A DNA stretch of 5,091 nt from Woeseia sp. (lineage in GTDB: Bacteria > Pseudomonadota > Gammaproteobacteria > Steroidobacterales > Woeseiaceae), in the NCBI GenBank assembly GCA_018701055.1, contig JABIUH010000091.1:1-5091 (forward strand), given 5' to 3'. A program made the translations under genes and the position numbers. Position 1 is the first letter of the stretch, and each line of letters opens with the position of its first letter. Positions 1 through 5,091 of the stretch are shown here, piece after piece. The notes beneath the pieces were generated by a model. That model saw only the letters and a program-made list of their open reading frames with translations. It was not told the DNA's origin and did no database searches.

Positions 1-93
1 CTGACAATAGGTTGGTCTACGCGGTCACTTTCCCGTAAATCGGTGTGCTATCGTCACTGGTCCATTCCATCAACACGCCTGCAAGCTAACACA
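1..93. other. Leader region upstream of the S41 protease gene
   Basis: Frame 1 is open from the first base of the window into the protease gene, and a GTG at 43 could start a version 17 residues longer. The extra residues (Cys-Tyr-Arg-His-Trp and so on) look nothing like a signal sequence and would bury the hydrophobic segment, so I treat this stretch as non-coding leader. In related genomes envC ends just upstream. I could not recognise an EnvC C-terminus in any frame here, although a TGA at 2-4 could be the stop of an upstream gene. No convincing promoter or strong Shine-Dalgarno sequence is visible. Confidence 0.4.
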
Positions 94-1335
94 ATGCCTT
101 TGAAAACCCGCGCCATTCTGGTCGTTGTTATTGGCACCATACTCGGTGTCAGCTTGTCCGTGGGTGGCGGCTTCATCAATAACTTCGATCGCGGATCATC
201 GCGTGATTTACCCTGGGACGAAGCTCGCCTGCTCGCCGAGGTAATGGAGCGGGTCAAACGTGATTATGTAGAACCAATCGACGACAACGTGCTTTTGGAA
301 AATGCGATTCGTGGGATGGTTGCAGACCTCGATCGTCACTCTGCATTTCTGGACGCGAATGAGTATCAGGAGATTCGCGCTAGCACGAGCGGGAAATATA
401 CGGGCGTCGGGATTGAGATAAGTGTTGTTGCTGGCGCGATCTTAGTCATTGCACCAATAGATGGCACGCCCGCGCAAAAAGCCGGCGTCATGTCAGGCGA
501 CGAGATTATCGTAATTGACGGCGTATCGGTTGCAACCGATGGCTTGGACGACACGATTCACAAACTCCGAGGGCGCGCGGACACCACTGTTTCAATGCAA
601 GTGCGACGATCGGGCTACGACGATCCGCTGACTTTTCGATTAGTGCGTAAGAAAATCGAAGTGGCGAGTGTGCGCCATGAGATTCTGGATCAGTCAGTTG
701 CCTATCTGCGCTTGAGCCAATTTAACCAGACGACTGCCGCAGAGGCATTACACAGTATCGCTGAATTGCAGCTTCAGGCAGAGGCAAACACTGGCCGTTC
801 GCTAACCGGCATGATTTTGGATTTACGAAATAATCCGGGCGGTATTCTGAATTCCGCTGTTGATATCACTGATATGTTTCTTGACGACGGTGTCATCGTG
901 TCGGCAGAGGGAAGAACGCCCGAGTCGCGTTTTACAAAATTGGCTAGCGAGGGAGACATCTTAGATGGGATTCCGATCGCAGTACTCGTAAACGGCGGAT
1001 CTGCCTCTGCGTCTGAAATCGTTGCGGGCGCCTTACAGGATCACAATAGAGCCACGGTCGTGGGTACCCAGACATTCGGCAAGGGCTTGGTTCAAACTGT
1101 CATGCCCCTTTCCAAGGGCCGTGCAATCAAGCTGACCACCTCGCATTACTACACACCCTCAGGCGACTCGATTAACGGCACAGGCGTCAAGCCGGATTTA
1201 TACGTTGAATCTTCCGGGTCGTATCCGAAGCAGAGTTTGCGCTCCATGCTTGATCGGGAAGGCGATGCACAACTTATCGAAGCGCTTGAGTTACTGCGCA
1301 ATCAGCCAATATTGCAGTCGCAGGCGCCCGAATAG
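94..1335 (+). CDS. ctpA: S41 family C-terminal processing peptidase (CtpA/Prc type), membrane-anchored or periplasmic
   Basis: This is a serine protease of the tail-specific (C-terminal processing) family, expected to act in the periplasm on envelope proteins such as murein hydrolases or their regulators. Numbering from the ATG at 94 (413 aa), residues 7-26 are an uncleaved signal anchor or signal peptide (AILVVVIGTILGVSLSVGGG). A helical N-terminal region follows, then a PDZ domain at about 99-185 beginning GKYTGVGIEI. The protease core contains DLRNNPGG (243-250), then SASASE with the catalytic Ser305 and FGKG with the catalytic Lys330. The 25-residue Ser-Lys spacing matches E. coli Prc, and the length is normal for CtpA proteins. 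The ATG at 94 was preferred over the GTG at 43 because it places the hydrophobic segment at the N-terminus. The gene is 8 bp upstream of yibQ, a conserved pairing. The family assignment is secure; the substrate is not knowable from sequence. Confidence 0.95.
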   Translation: MPLKTRAILVVVIGTILGVSLSVGGGFINNFDRGSSRDLPWDEARLLAEVMERVKRDYVEPIDDNVLLENAIRGMVADLDRHSAFLDANEYQEIRASTSGKYTGVGIEISVVAGAILVIAPIDGTPAQKAGVMSGDEIIVIDGVSVATDGLDDTIHKLRGRADTTVSMQVRRSGYDDPLTFRLVRKKIEVASVRHEILDQSVAYLRLSQFNQTTAAEALHSIAELQLQAEANTGRSLTGMILDLRNNPGGILNSAVDITDMFLDDGVIVSAEGRTPESRFTKLASEGDILDGIPIAVLVNGGSASASEIVAGALQDHNRATVVGTQTFGKGLVQTVMPLSKGRAIKLTTSHYYTPSGDSINGTGVKPDLYVESSGSYPKQSLRSMLDREGDAQLIEALELLRNQPILQSQAPE

Positions 1336-1343
1336 CCACTCAA

Positions 1344-2123
1344 GTGATTCGGCACATAGGTGCCTTGTTGCGCCGCATAGTGGCATTCGTGGTTGCGTTG
1401 CTGTGCCTATCCAGCGCCGTTCATGCGGATGAACACCGGCCCAAAATTGCGCTGATTATTGACGACCTTGGCTATGAACGTGTGGCAGGAGAGCGCGCCA
1501 TCGCACTGCCGGGCCCGGTCGCATTTGCCGTACTGCCGCATACGCCAAGAGGGGCTTTTCTCGCAGAAAAAGCGCACGCCGCCGGCAAGGATGTGTTGCT
1601 ACACCTCCCGCTTCAGGCAGAGCGCGATCATGAGGCTGTTCCCGGTAGTTTGCTGTTGGACATGACTGAGCATCAATTTTCGCAGGCGTTCACGAAGAGC
1701 ATTGACGCGGTGCCGTTCGTGGTTGGCGTAAACAACCACCGAGGTAGTTTGTTGACGCGACATCCAGGCCACATGACTTGGCTGATGAACGAAATCCTAT
1801 CGCGAGAGGGTTTGTTTTTCGTTGATAGCTATACAACGGCAGAAAGCATTGCTTTGAATATTGCGCTGGAAAGCGGCGTGCGGGCAGTACGACGTGACGT
1901 TTTCCTCGATCCGGACCAGGCGCCTGAAACATTGGCGCGGGAATTTTCCAGACTCAAGAAACTTGCGCGACGGAAAGGCTTTGCCGTTGGAATAGCGCAT
2001 CCATACAAAACAACATTAGCGTTTCTTGAAAGTGCTTTGCCCACTCTTGAAGCTGACGGATTCGAGCTAATCACGATTAGCGAACTGGTTTTATTGCGCA
2101 CCGACTCCGTAGCAGGAAAATAA
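1344..2123 (+). CDS. yibQ: Divergent polysaccharide deacetylase family protein (YibQ, DUF610)
   Basis: This is an exported 259-residue protein of the divergent polysaccharide deacetylase family, which has a NodB-like fold. Its biochemical substrate is not established; a role in cell envelope glycan metabolism is inferred from the fold and from its constant proximity to envC and ctp genes. Residues 1-28 form a signal peptide (Arg3, Arg10 and Arg11, a hydrophobic core, then cleavage after AVHA). The mature part starts with the family hallmark IIDDLG (38-43), then HLPLQ, VNNHRGS (129-135), FFVDSYT with Asp161, and AHP with His219 near the C-terminus. These acidic and histidine residues sit where the deacetylase metal and catalytic residues are expected. 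The start is a GTG 8 bp after the protease stop, with no clear Shine-Dalgarno sequence, so translation may be coupled to the upstream gene. Length is typical and the frame is intact. Confidence 0.93.
   Translation: MIRHIGALLRRIVAFVVALLCLSSAVHADEHRPKIALIIDDLGYERVAGERAIALPGPVAFAVLPHTPRGAFLAEKAHAAGKDVLLHLPLQAERDHEAVPGSLLLDMTEHQFSQAFTKSIDAVPFVVGVNNHRGSLLTRHPGHMTWLMNEILSREGLFFVDSYTTAESIALNIALESGVRAVRRDVFLDPDQAPETLAREFSRLKKLARRKGFAVGIAHPYKTTLAFLESALPTLEADGFELITISELVLLRTDSVAGK
2114..2117 (+). promoter_or_regulatory. Ribosome binding site of the methyltransferase gene
   Basis: AGGA lies 9 bases before the ATG at 2127, inside the last codons of yibQ. It supports this start and co-translation with yibQ. 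Confidence 0.5.
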
Positions 2124-2126
2124 GCG

Positions 2127-2741
2127 ATGGGTTTCTACAACGATCGCGTTTTTCCGGCGATGACCGATAAACTATGTTCATCGAGTCCTACTCAAAAACA
2201 ACGACAGAAAATCGTGCCATTGGCTGAAGGCGATGTGCTTGAGATCGGTATGGGCAGCGGCTTGAATATTCCATTCTATGCGACGGAAAAGGTTCGCAAG
2301 GTTTGGGGTCTGGAACCCTCTGCCGGCATGCGGGCACGAGCAAAACTGCTGGTCGATGCATCGCCGCTCGATATTGAATTTATTGATCTCCCGGGAGAAA
2401 AAATTCCGCTGGAAGATAATAGCGTCGACACGGTTTTGATGACCTACGCGTTATGTACCATTCCGGATACGCAAGCGGCGCTTGAGGGAATACGACGGGT
2501 GCTAAAGCTGGTCGGTCAATTATTGTACTGTGAACATGGCATTGCGCCGGACGAGAAGGTCCGGCGATGGCAAAACCGTTTAAATCCCGCTTGGAGAAAA
2601 GTAGGCGGCGGCTGCCACCTGAATCGCGATATCCTGGCGCTGCTGGCCGCAGGCGGGTTCACTGTAAAAACAGATGAACGACTGTATATTCCAGGGATTC
2701 GGGTCCTTTGCTATAACTACTGGGGCAGCGCGCAGGCCTAA
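2127..2741 (+). CDS. Class I SAM-dependent methyltransferase (UbiE/Methyltransf_11-like)
   Basis: This is a cytosolic 204-residue methyltransferase with a Rossmann fold. It opens with FYNDRVFPAMTD, typical of the small 'phosphatidylethanolamine N-methyltransferase/UbiE-like' group related to METTL7. The SAM-binding motif I is VLEIGMGSGLN (37-47), followed by the acidic residue that binds the ribose in GLEPS (Glu63). Further on come a post-I segment with DNSVDTVLMTYALCTIPD and a conserved CEHG. The C-terminal part contains a GGGCHLNRD motif that is also common in the group. The acceptor substrate cannot be deduced; lipid, quinone or small-molecule methylation are all possible. The start codon is 3 bp after the yibQ stop, so the gene belongs to the same operon. 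No signal peptide or membrane segment is present. The family is well supported and the specific function is open. Confidence 0.9.
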   Translation: MGFYNDRVFPAMTDKLCSSSPTQKQRQKIVPLAEGDVLEIGMGSGLNIPFYATEKVRKVWGLEPSAGMRARAKLLVDASPLDIEFIDLPGEKIPLEDNSVDTVLMTYALCTIPDTQAALEGIRRVLKLVGQLLYCEHGIAPDEKVRRWQNRLNPAWRKVGGGCHLNRDILALLAAGGFTVKTDERLYIPGIRVLCYNYWGSAQA

Positions 2742-2811
2742 GGGTCCTAAGCTTGAACAATTTGAGGCGGATAGCGTCCAACACAACTGAAATATGATTC
2801 ATGAAGAACCT
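2742..2811. other. Short spacer before the Kazal gene
   Basis: This 70-base gap separates the three-gene operon from the Kazal gene. It holds CCTAAG twice in direct orientation (2737-2742 and 2746-2751), with the first copy overlapping the methyltransferase stop. A TTGAAC at 2753-2758 resembles a -35 element, but no matching -10 hexamer stands at the right distance. Whether the Kazal gene has its own promoter or is read through from upstream cannot be decided. No terminator hairpin is visible. Confidence 0.3.
2803..2807 (+). promoter_or_regulatory. Weak Shine-Dalgarno sequence supporting the ATG at 2812
   Basis: GAAGA sits 4 bases before the ATG at 2812. The competing in-frame ATG at 2794 has no purine-rich sequence in front of it. 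The short spacing makes this only modest support for the downstream start. Confidence 0.3.
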
Positions 2812-3804
2812 ATGAACAGGCAATCAACCATTAGGATCGCGTTGGCGACACTGATCTTATGTCCATTCGCGTGGAGTCAGGGGTTTGCCCAGAGCGGCCC
2901 CGAGATCAAAAAAGAGTCGGTTGCCTGCACGATGCAATACGACCCTGTTTGTGGCACGGACGGCCGCACTTACTCCAATGATTGCGTGGCGAATGTCGCC
3001 GGCGCTCAAATTGTTGGAACAGGAGAGTGCCCGCCAGTGGCTCCGGCCCAAGATACATCGCCGGACGATCAACCCGTTACAGGTGGGTTGTGCCCTGAAG
3101 TTTATTCTCCCGTTTGCGGCATCGACGGAAACACCTATGGCAATGAGTGTTTGGCCGCAGCAGAGGGGCTCGATGAGGTGACCGCCGGTGCCTGCGTAAC
3201 GGTCGCCGAAATCTGTCCCGATGCGTTTGAACCCGTGTGTGGTGTTGATGGCAACACCTATAGCAATGTTTGTTTTGCGAGTGTTGCTGGCACTGAAGTT
3301 GAGAATCTAGGCGCTTGCCTCGGCACAGGCTGCCCCGCTGACTTCGATCCTGTTTGTGGCGTCAATGCTCGCACTTATCAGAATCGCTGTGAGGCAGAGG
3401 TAGAACGAATCCCGGTACAACGTGCGGGTGCATGCGACGTTGATAACTGTCCGAAAGTTTATATGCCGGTTTGTGGGCCAGATGGAACCAGCTATGATAA
3501 TTCCTGCGAAGCCCAAGCTGCGAATGTGGGTTTTGTCACCGAGGGCGCATGCAACACGCGAGCGTGTCCCAACATGTACGTGCCGGTTTGTGGCGCCGAT
3601 GATCTAACGTACGGAAATGCCTGTTTTGCGGAGCGCGCTGGCGAACGCATCATGCATGCCGGATTGTGCGAGGCGCAGGGTCGAAACTGTCCGCGCATCT
3701 ATCAGCCCGTCTGTGGCCTGAACGGTGTTACCTATGAAAACGCCTGTCAGTTGGAGAACGCTGGCGAATCGCTTGCTTATGCAGGTGCTTGTGTCAGGCA
3801 ATAA
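2812..3804 (+). CDS. Secreted protein with seven Kazal-type serine protease inhibitor domains
   Basis: Numbered from the ATG at 2812 (330 aa; an in-frame ATG at 2794 would add six residues), residues 1-26 are a signal peptide with Arg3 and Arg8, a hydrophobic core and probable cleavage after GFA. The rest is seven Kazal domains starting at Cys39, 94, 135, 174, 213, 252 and 293. Each follows C-x7-C-x10-C-x14-C, with the signature PVCG then TY (SY in domain 5), x, N, x, C. The Asn that braces the reactive loop in classical Kazal inhibitors is present in all seven. By alignment to ovomucoid, P1 is the second residue after the first Cys: Met41, Glu96, Asp137, Ala176, Lys215, Asn254, Arg295. Domains 5 and 7 therefore look trypsin-directed. 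A 20-residue Pro/Asp-rich linker follows domain 1; other linkers are 4-6 residues. The product should be periplasmic or extracellular and could protect against foreign or self proteases of the S1 or S8 type. The target is unknown and inhibition is inferred from the family. The gene is intact, and an IS remnant starts 4 bp after its stop. Confidence 0.93.
   Translation: MNRQSTIRIALATLILCPFAWSQGFAQSGPEIKKESVACTMQYDPVCGTDGRTYSNDCVANVAGAQIVGTGECPPVAPAQDTSPDDQPVTGGLCPEVYSPVCGIDGNTYGNECLAAAEGLDEVTAGACVTVAEICPDAFEPVCGVDGNTYSNVCFASVAGTEVENLGACLGTGCPADFDPVCGVNARTYQNRCEAEVERIPVQRAGACDVDNCPKVYMPVCGPDGTSYDNSCEAQAANVGFVTEGACNTRACPNMYVPVCGADDLTYGNACFAERAGERIMHAGLCEAQGRNCPRIYQPVCGLNGVTYENACQLENAGESLAYAGACVRQ
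2926..3792 (+). repeat. Tandem array of seven 105-bp Kazal domain units
   Basis: The cysteine-to-cysteine units lie at 2926-3030, 3091-3195, 3214-3318, 3331-3435, 3448-3552, 3565-3669 and 3688-3792, each exactly 105 bp. Start-to-start distances are 165, 123, 117, 117, 117 and 123 bp. The units are divergent at DNA level and share mainly the codons for PVCG and the TY..N.C signature. This points to old internal duplications under selection for the disulfide framework rather than a recent expansion. Domain 1 is the outlier: it has Thr rather than Pro after the first Cys and a long following linker. Confidence 0.9.
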
Positions 3805-3808
3805 ATCG

Positions 3809-3825
3809 GGTTCTGTCGCAAAGTT
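3809..3825 (+). repeat. Terminal inverted repeat of an IS6-family element (transposase 3' end)
   Basis: GGTTCTGTCGCAAAGTT closely resembles the ends of IS6-family elements, which typically read GG(T/C)NCTGTTGCAAA. It stands on the 3' side of the transposase remnant with GG as the outermost bases, as expected. The matching repeat that should lie 5' of the transposase is absent, because that end of the element has been lost. The eight bases outside it (3801-3808) would be one copy of a target duplication and include the Kazal stop codon. Confidence 0.75.
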
Positions 3826-3860
3826 AACTACGAACGCGGTACCAGGGTAATTGTCGGCAG

Positions 3861-4483
3861 CTATCCTGTGGCTGCCAGAGAATAAAACTGTTGCCATGCC
3901 GGAGGTGAACTCTTGTTTTGACCCTTCTTCAACAGGCGTCAGATCTCAATGCCTGGCAATGTCGCGCGTGCAGACCAGAATGATTTGAAATCCAACATTG
4001 GGCGAATTCGGCGTTTGATGAAGCGATGGTCTTGCTCGACAATATTATTTGGGTATTTACATTGGCGAATCTTGATAGGTTTTTTTAGTCACTGTTGTAC
4101 TGTTTGATGGCCGCCGTATTGGCACCACTTTTATCAATATTAATGAGACCCGGCTTACCGTTGGTGCCGATGGCTTTGATCAGAAAGCGTCGCGCCGCCT
4201 TCGTGTCACGCTTCGCCGTCAGCAGAAAGTCGACAGTGTCACCTTGCTTGTCGGCAGCACGGTAAAGATATTTCCATTGCCCCTTAATCTTCATATAAGC
4301 CTCGTCCAGTCGCCCTCGTACGCCAGTCCGTTTCTTGTTACTTCGAAATGCCTTTTCAATGCGAGGCGGGTAATGAACGACCCAGCGTTGAACCGTGCTG
4401 TGATCGACCGCATAGCCACGTTCTTGCATCAGTTCTTCTAAATCGCAATCGCTCAAACCGTAAGCCACATACCCACGTACGCA
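3861..4483 (-). pseudogene. IS6-family transposase, 5'-truncated and frameshifted
   Basis: This is a DDE transposase remnant. Read from 4483 downward, the first frame starts CVRGYVAYGLS, without the N-terminal 20-30 residues of the family. It continues through DLEELMQERG, DHSTVQRWV, the first catalytic Asp in LDEAY (codon 4304-4306) and the second in NIDKSGAN (4133-4135), then ends at TAA (4085-4087). The next frame continues the protein: KIRQCKY, the catalytic Glu in IVEQDH (4035-4037), then FIKRRIRPMLDFKSF. It stops again at TGA 3939-3941 before RLLKKGQ, a typical IS6 tail, and finally at TAG 3861-3863. Adding one base at the start of the A-run (4080-4086) restores the frame and gives 33 residues from the second Asp to Glu, close to the family spacing. 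The GTG at 4466-4468 could begin a 127-residue fragment, but that fragment would lack the catalytic Glu and is not expected to function. Confidence 0.88.
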
Positions 4484-4929
4484 TTGCTGCCGGGCGTATA
4501 GATGGACACTTCAGTCTTCTGGCGAAAGGCCTTGATGCGAGCGCCGCTTTGACCTGATCCGGCCAGTCCCTTTTTTCACAGCGCGGCCTGATCCGCTGCG
4601 TGTTCGTCCGGTGTTTGACCATTGTCGCTCGCCGCTCGGGTATTGATCCACGGCCTAAAGTTTTCGCCCTTAAACTGTGGGAATGTCAGCATCAGATTGC
4701 CGAGATCGCCTTTCGGATCAATCGCGATGACCGGAATATTATCCATTGCGGCTTCTTCGAGAATACCGATGCCGAGGCCGGTCTTACCCGAGCCAGTCAT
4801 GCCGATAATCACCGCATGGGTCGTCAGATCCTTCGAATCGTAGAGGACGATGTCGTCGGTACGTTCGTCTGCTTCCATGTCATGGCGTTTTCCTAAATAG
4901 AATGCGCCTAGTTTTTCGTAATCGAGCAT
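4480..4929 (-). pseudogene. HerA/DUF87-type P-loop ATPase, N-terminal fragment with premature stop
   Basis: This is the first part of a bacterial ATP-binding protein of the HerA/VirB4-like (DUF87) superfamily, whose full-length members are several hundred residues long and whose cellular role is poorly defined. The fragment begins MLDYEKLGAFYLGK and has Walker A GMTGSGKT at 43-50, then VIAIDPKGDLGNL at 67-79 and FRPWI at 91-95. Residue 118 is TGA (4576-4578), where I recall relatives having Trp in a LWRKGL-like motif. Beyond it the same frame still reads KKGLAGSGQSG, then FRQKTEVSIYTPGSNA, a recognisable family segment, before homology ends at the IS junction (about 4480-4483). Walker B and the rest of the ATPase are gone. 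The ATG at 4927-4929 has GGAA six bases upstream and is a plausible start. A 117-residue product could be made, but it would lack most of the ATP-hydrolysis machinery. Confidence 0.85.
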
Positions 4930-4935
4930 GAGTTA

Positions 4936-4939
4936 TTCC
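4936..4939 (-). promoter_or_regulatory. Ribosome binding site of the ATPase fragment
   Basis: On the minus strand GGAA precedes the ATG at 4927-4929 by six bases, which supports that start. No promoter was recognised in the 60-bp gap to the next gene upstream (4930-4989), so the two may have been co-transcribed. Confidence 0.4.
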
Positions 4940-4989
4940 AGGTACGTAGAAGGAGATCGATTTTCTGCGATTAGTTGTGCCTTAAAAAT

Positions 4990-5091
4990 TTAATCAGTTT
5001 TGGCAGATGAAACGCGATACATCCAGTAACAAACGGCAGCCATTAACAAGAGGCCGGGTCCGCCGCCCAAGCTCAAAAGATGGCTCAAAGA
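4990..5091 (-). CDS. C-terminal end of an unidentified membrane protein (partial)
   Basis: The minus strand is open from the window edge to a TAA at 4990-4992, giving 33 residues. They contain a Gly-rich turn (LGGGPG) followed by a hydrophobic stretch, LLLMAAVCYWMYR, and a short polar tail ending SSAKTD. This looks like the last transmembrane helix and cytoplasmic tail of a membrane protein. Too little is present to name a family. The gene lies 60 bp upstream of the ATPase fragment on the same strand, so it may have belonged to the same transcription unit. That the frame is coding is inferred from its composition and position only. Confidence 0.5.
   Translation of the reverse strand, partial: SLSHLLSLGGGPGLLLMAAVCYWMYRVSSAKTD

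Larger units (their letters stand above)
3809..4483 (-). mobile_element. Truncated IS6-family insertion sequence
   Basis: The element runs from its terminal repeat at 3809 to an abrupt junction with the ATPase gene at about 4480-4483. About 675 bp remain, against roughly 750-850 bp for a complete IS6 element. Missing are the 5' terminal repeat, the transposase promoter and the first codons. The transposase also carries a frameshift and extra stops. The element cannot transpose by itself. IS6 elements move replicatively and often leave deletions beside themselves, which would explain the one-sided loss. Confidence 0.82.

Noticed and set aside
43..93. In-frame GTG start giving a 430-residue protease
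   Set aside because: The added residues are polar, aromatic and Arg-rich, have no similarity to a signal peptide, and would push the hydrophobic segment inward. The ATG at 94 gives the family-typical N-terminus.
1402..1410. Possible lipoprotein lipobox (LLC) in the YibQ signal sequence
   Set aside because: The residue before Cys is Leu, which does not fit the [GAS]-Cys rule, and a normal AVHA signal peptidase I site follows.
2851..2862. Possible lipobox (LILC) in the Kazal signal sequence
   Set aside because: Leu precedes the Cys, so it is not a lipobox. The segment fits a standard hydrophobic core with cleavage after GFA.
3856..3876. Hairpin GGCAGC / GCTGCC with a 9-base loop as a terminator for the Kazal gene
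   Set aside because: The stem is only 6 bp and no T-tract follows on either strand. It lies inside the IS remnant and is not convincing as an intrinsic terminator.
4085..4468. Intact 127-residue transposase gene
   Set aside because: It lacks the N-terminus and the catalytic Glu, which is found in another frame downstream. The apparent GTG start is an internal Val codon of the family sequence.
4549..4564. CTTTGACCTGATCC as the missing second IS6 terminal repeat
   Set aside because: The match to the repeat at 3809-3825 needs gaps and several mismatches, and the site lies within sequence that still reads as ATPase.
4356..4622. An 88-residue minus-strand open frame overlapping the ATPase and transposase remnants
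   Set aside because: It is Arg/Cys-rich and out of frame with both recognisable protein remnants, so it is a shadow frame.

Overview
The window looks like a chromosomal segment of a gammaproteobacterium of roughly 50% G+C. The main reason is gene order. A secreted S41 C-terminal processing peptidase is followed after 8 bp by a divergent polysaccharide deacetylase (YibQ), the arrangement normally found downstream of envC in this class. Too little sequence lies upstream to show envC itself. No species can be named from the sequence alone.

Left part (94-2741, + strand): three tightly packed genes, probably one transcript. They are the CtpA-type protease, YibQ, and a class I SAM-dependent methyltransferase starting 3 bp after the yibQ stop. 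The first two act in the cell envelope, and the methyltransferase is cytosolic.

Middle (2812-3804, + strand): a secreted protein made almost entirely of seven Kazal-type protease inhibitor domains. Every domain is exactly 35 residues from first to last cysteine and has four cysteines instead of the classical six. The predicted P1 residue differs in each domain (Met, Glu, Asp, Ala, Lys, Asn, Arg). This is the most interesting gene in the window.

Right part (3809-4929, - strand): decayed mobile DNA. An IS6-family element begins with a recognisable terminal repeat only 4 bp after the Kazal stop codon. Its transposase is broken by a frameshift and a second stop, and its own 5' end is missing. 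At about 4480-4483 it joins directly onto the body of a HerA/DUF87-type ATPase gene. That gene has lost most of its length to the junction and also has an in-frame TGA where relatives have Trp. Neither the transposase nor the ATPase can make a full product.

Right edge (4990-5091, - strand): the last 33 codons of an unidentified protein with a C-terminal membrane segment, lying 60 bp upstream of the ATPase start. No tRNA, rRNA or CRISPR array was seen, and no convincing intrinsic terminator.
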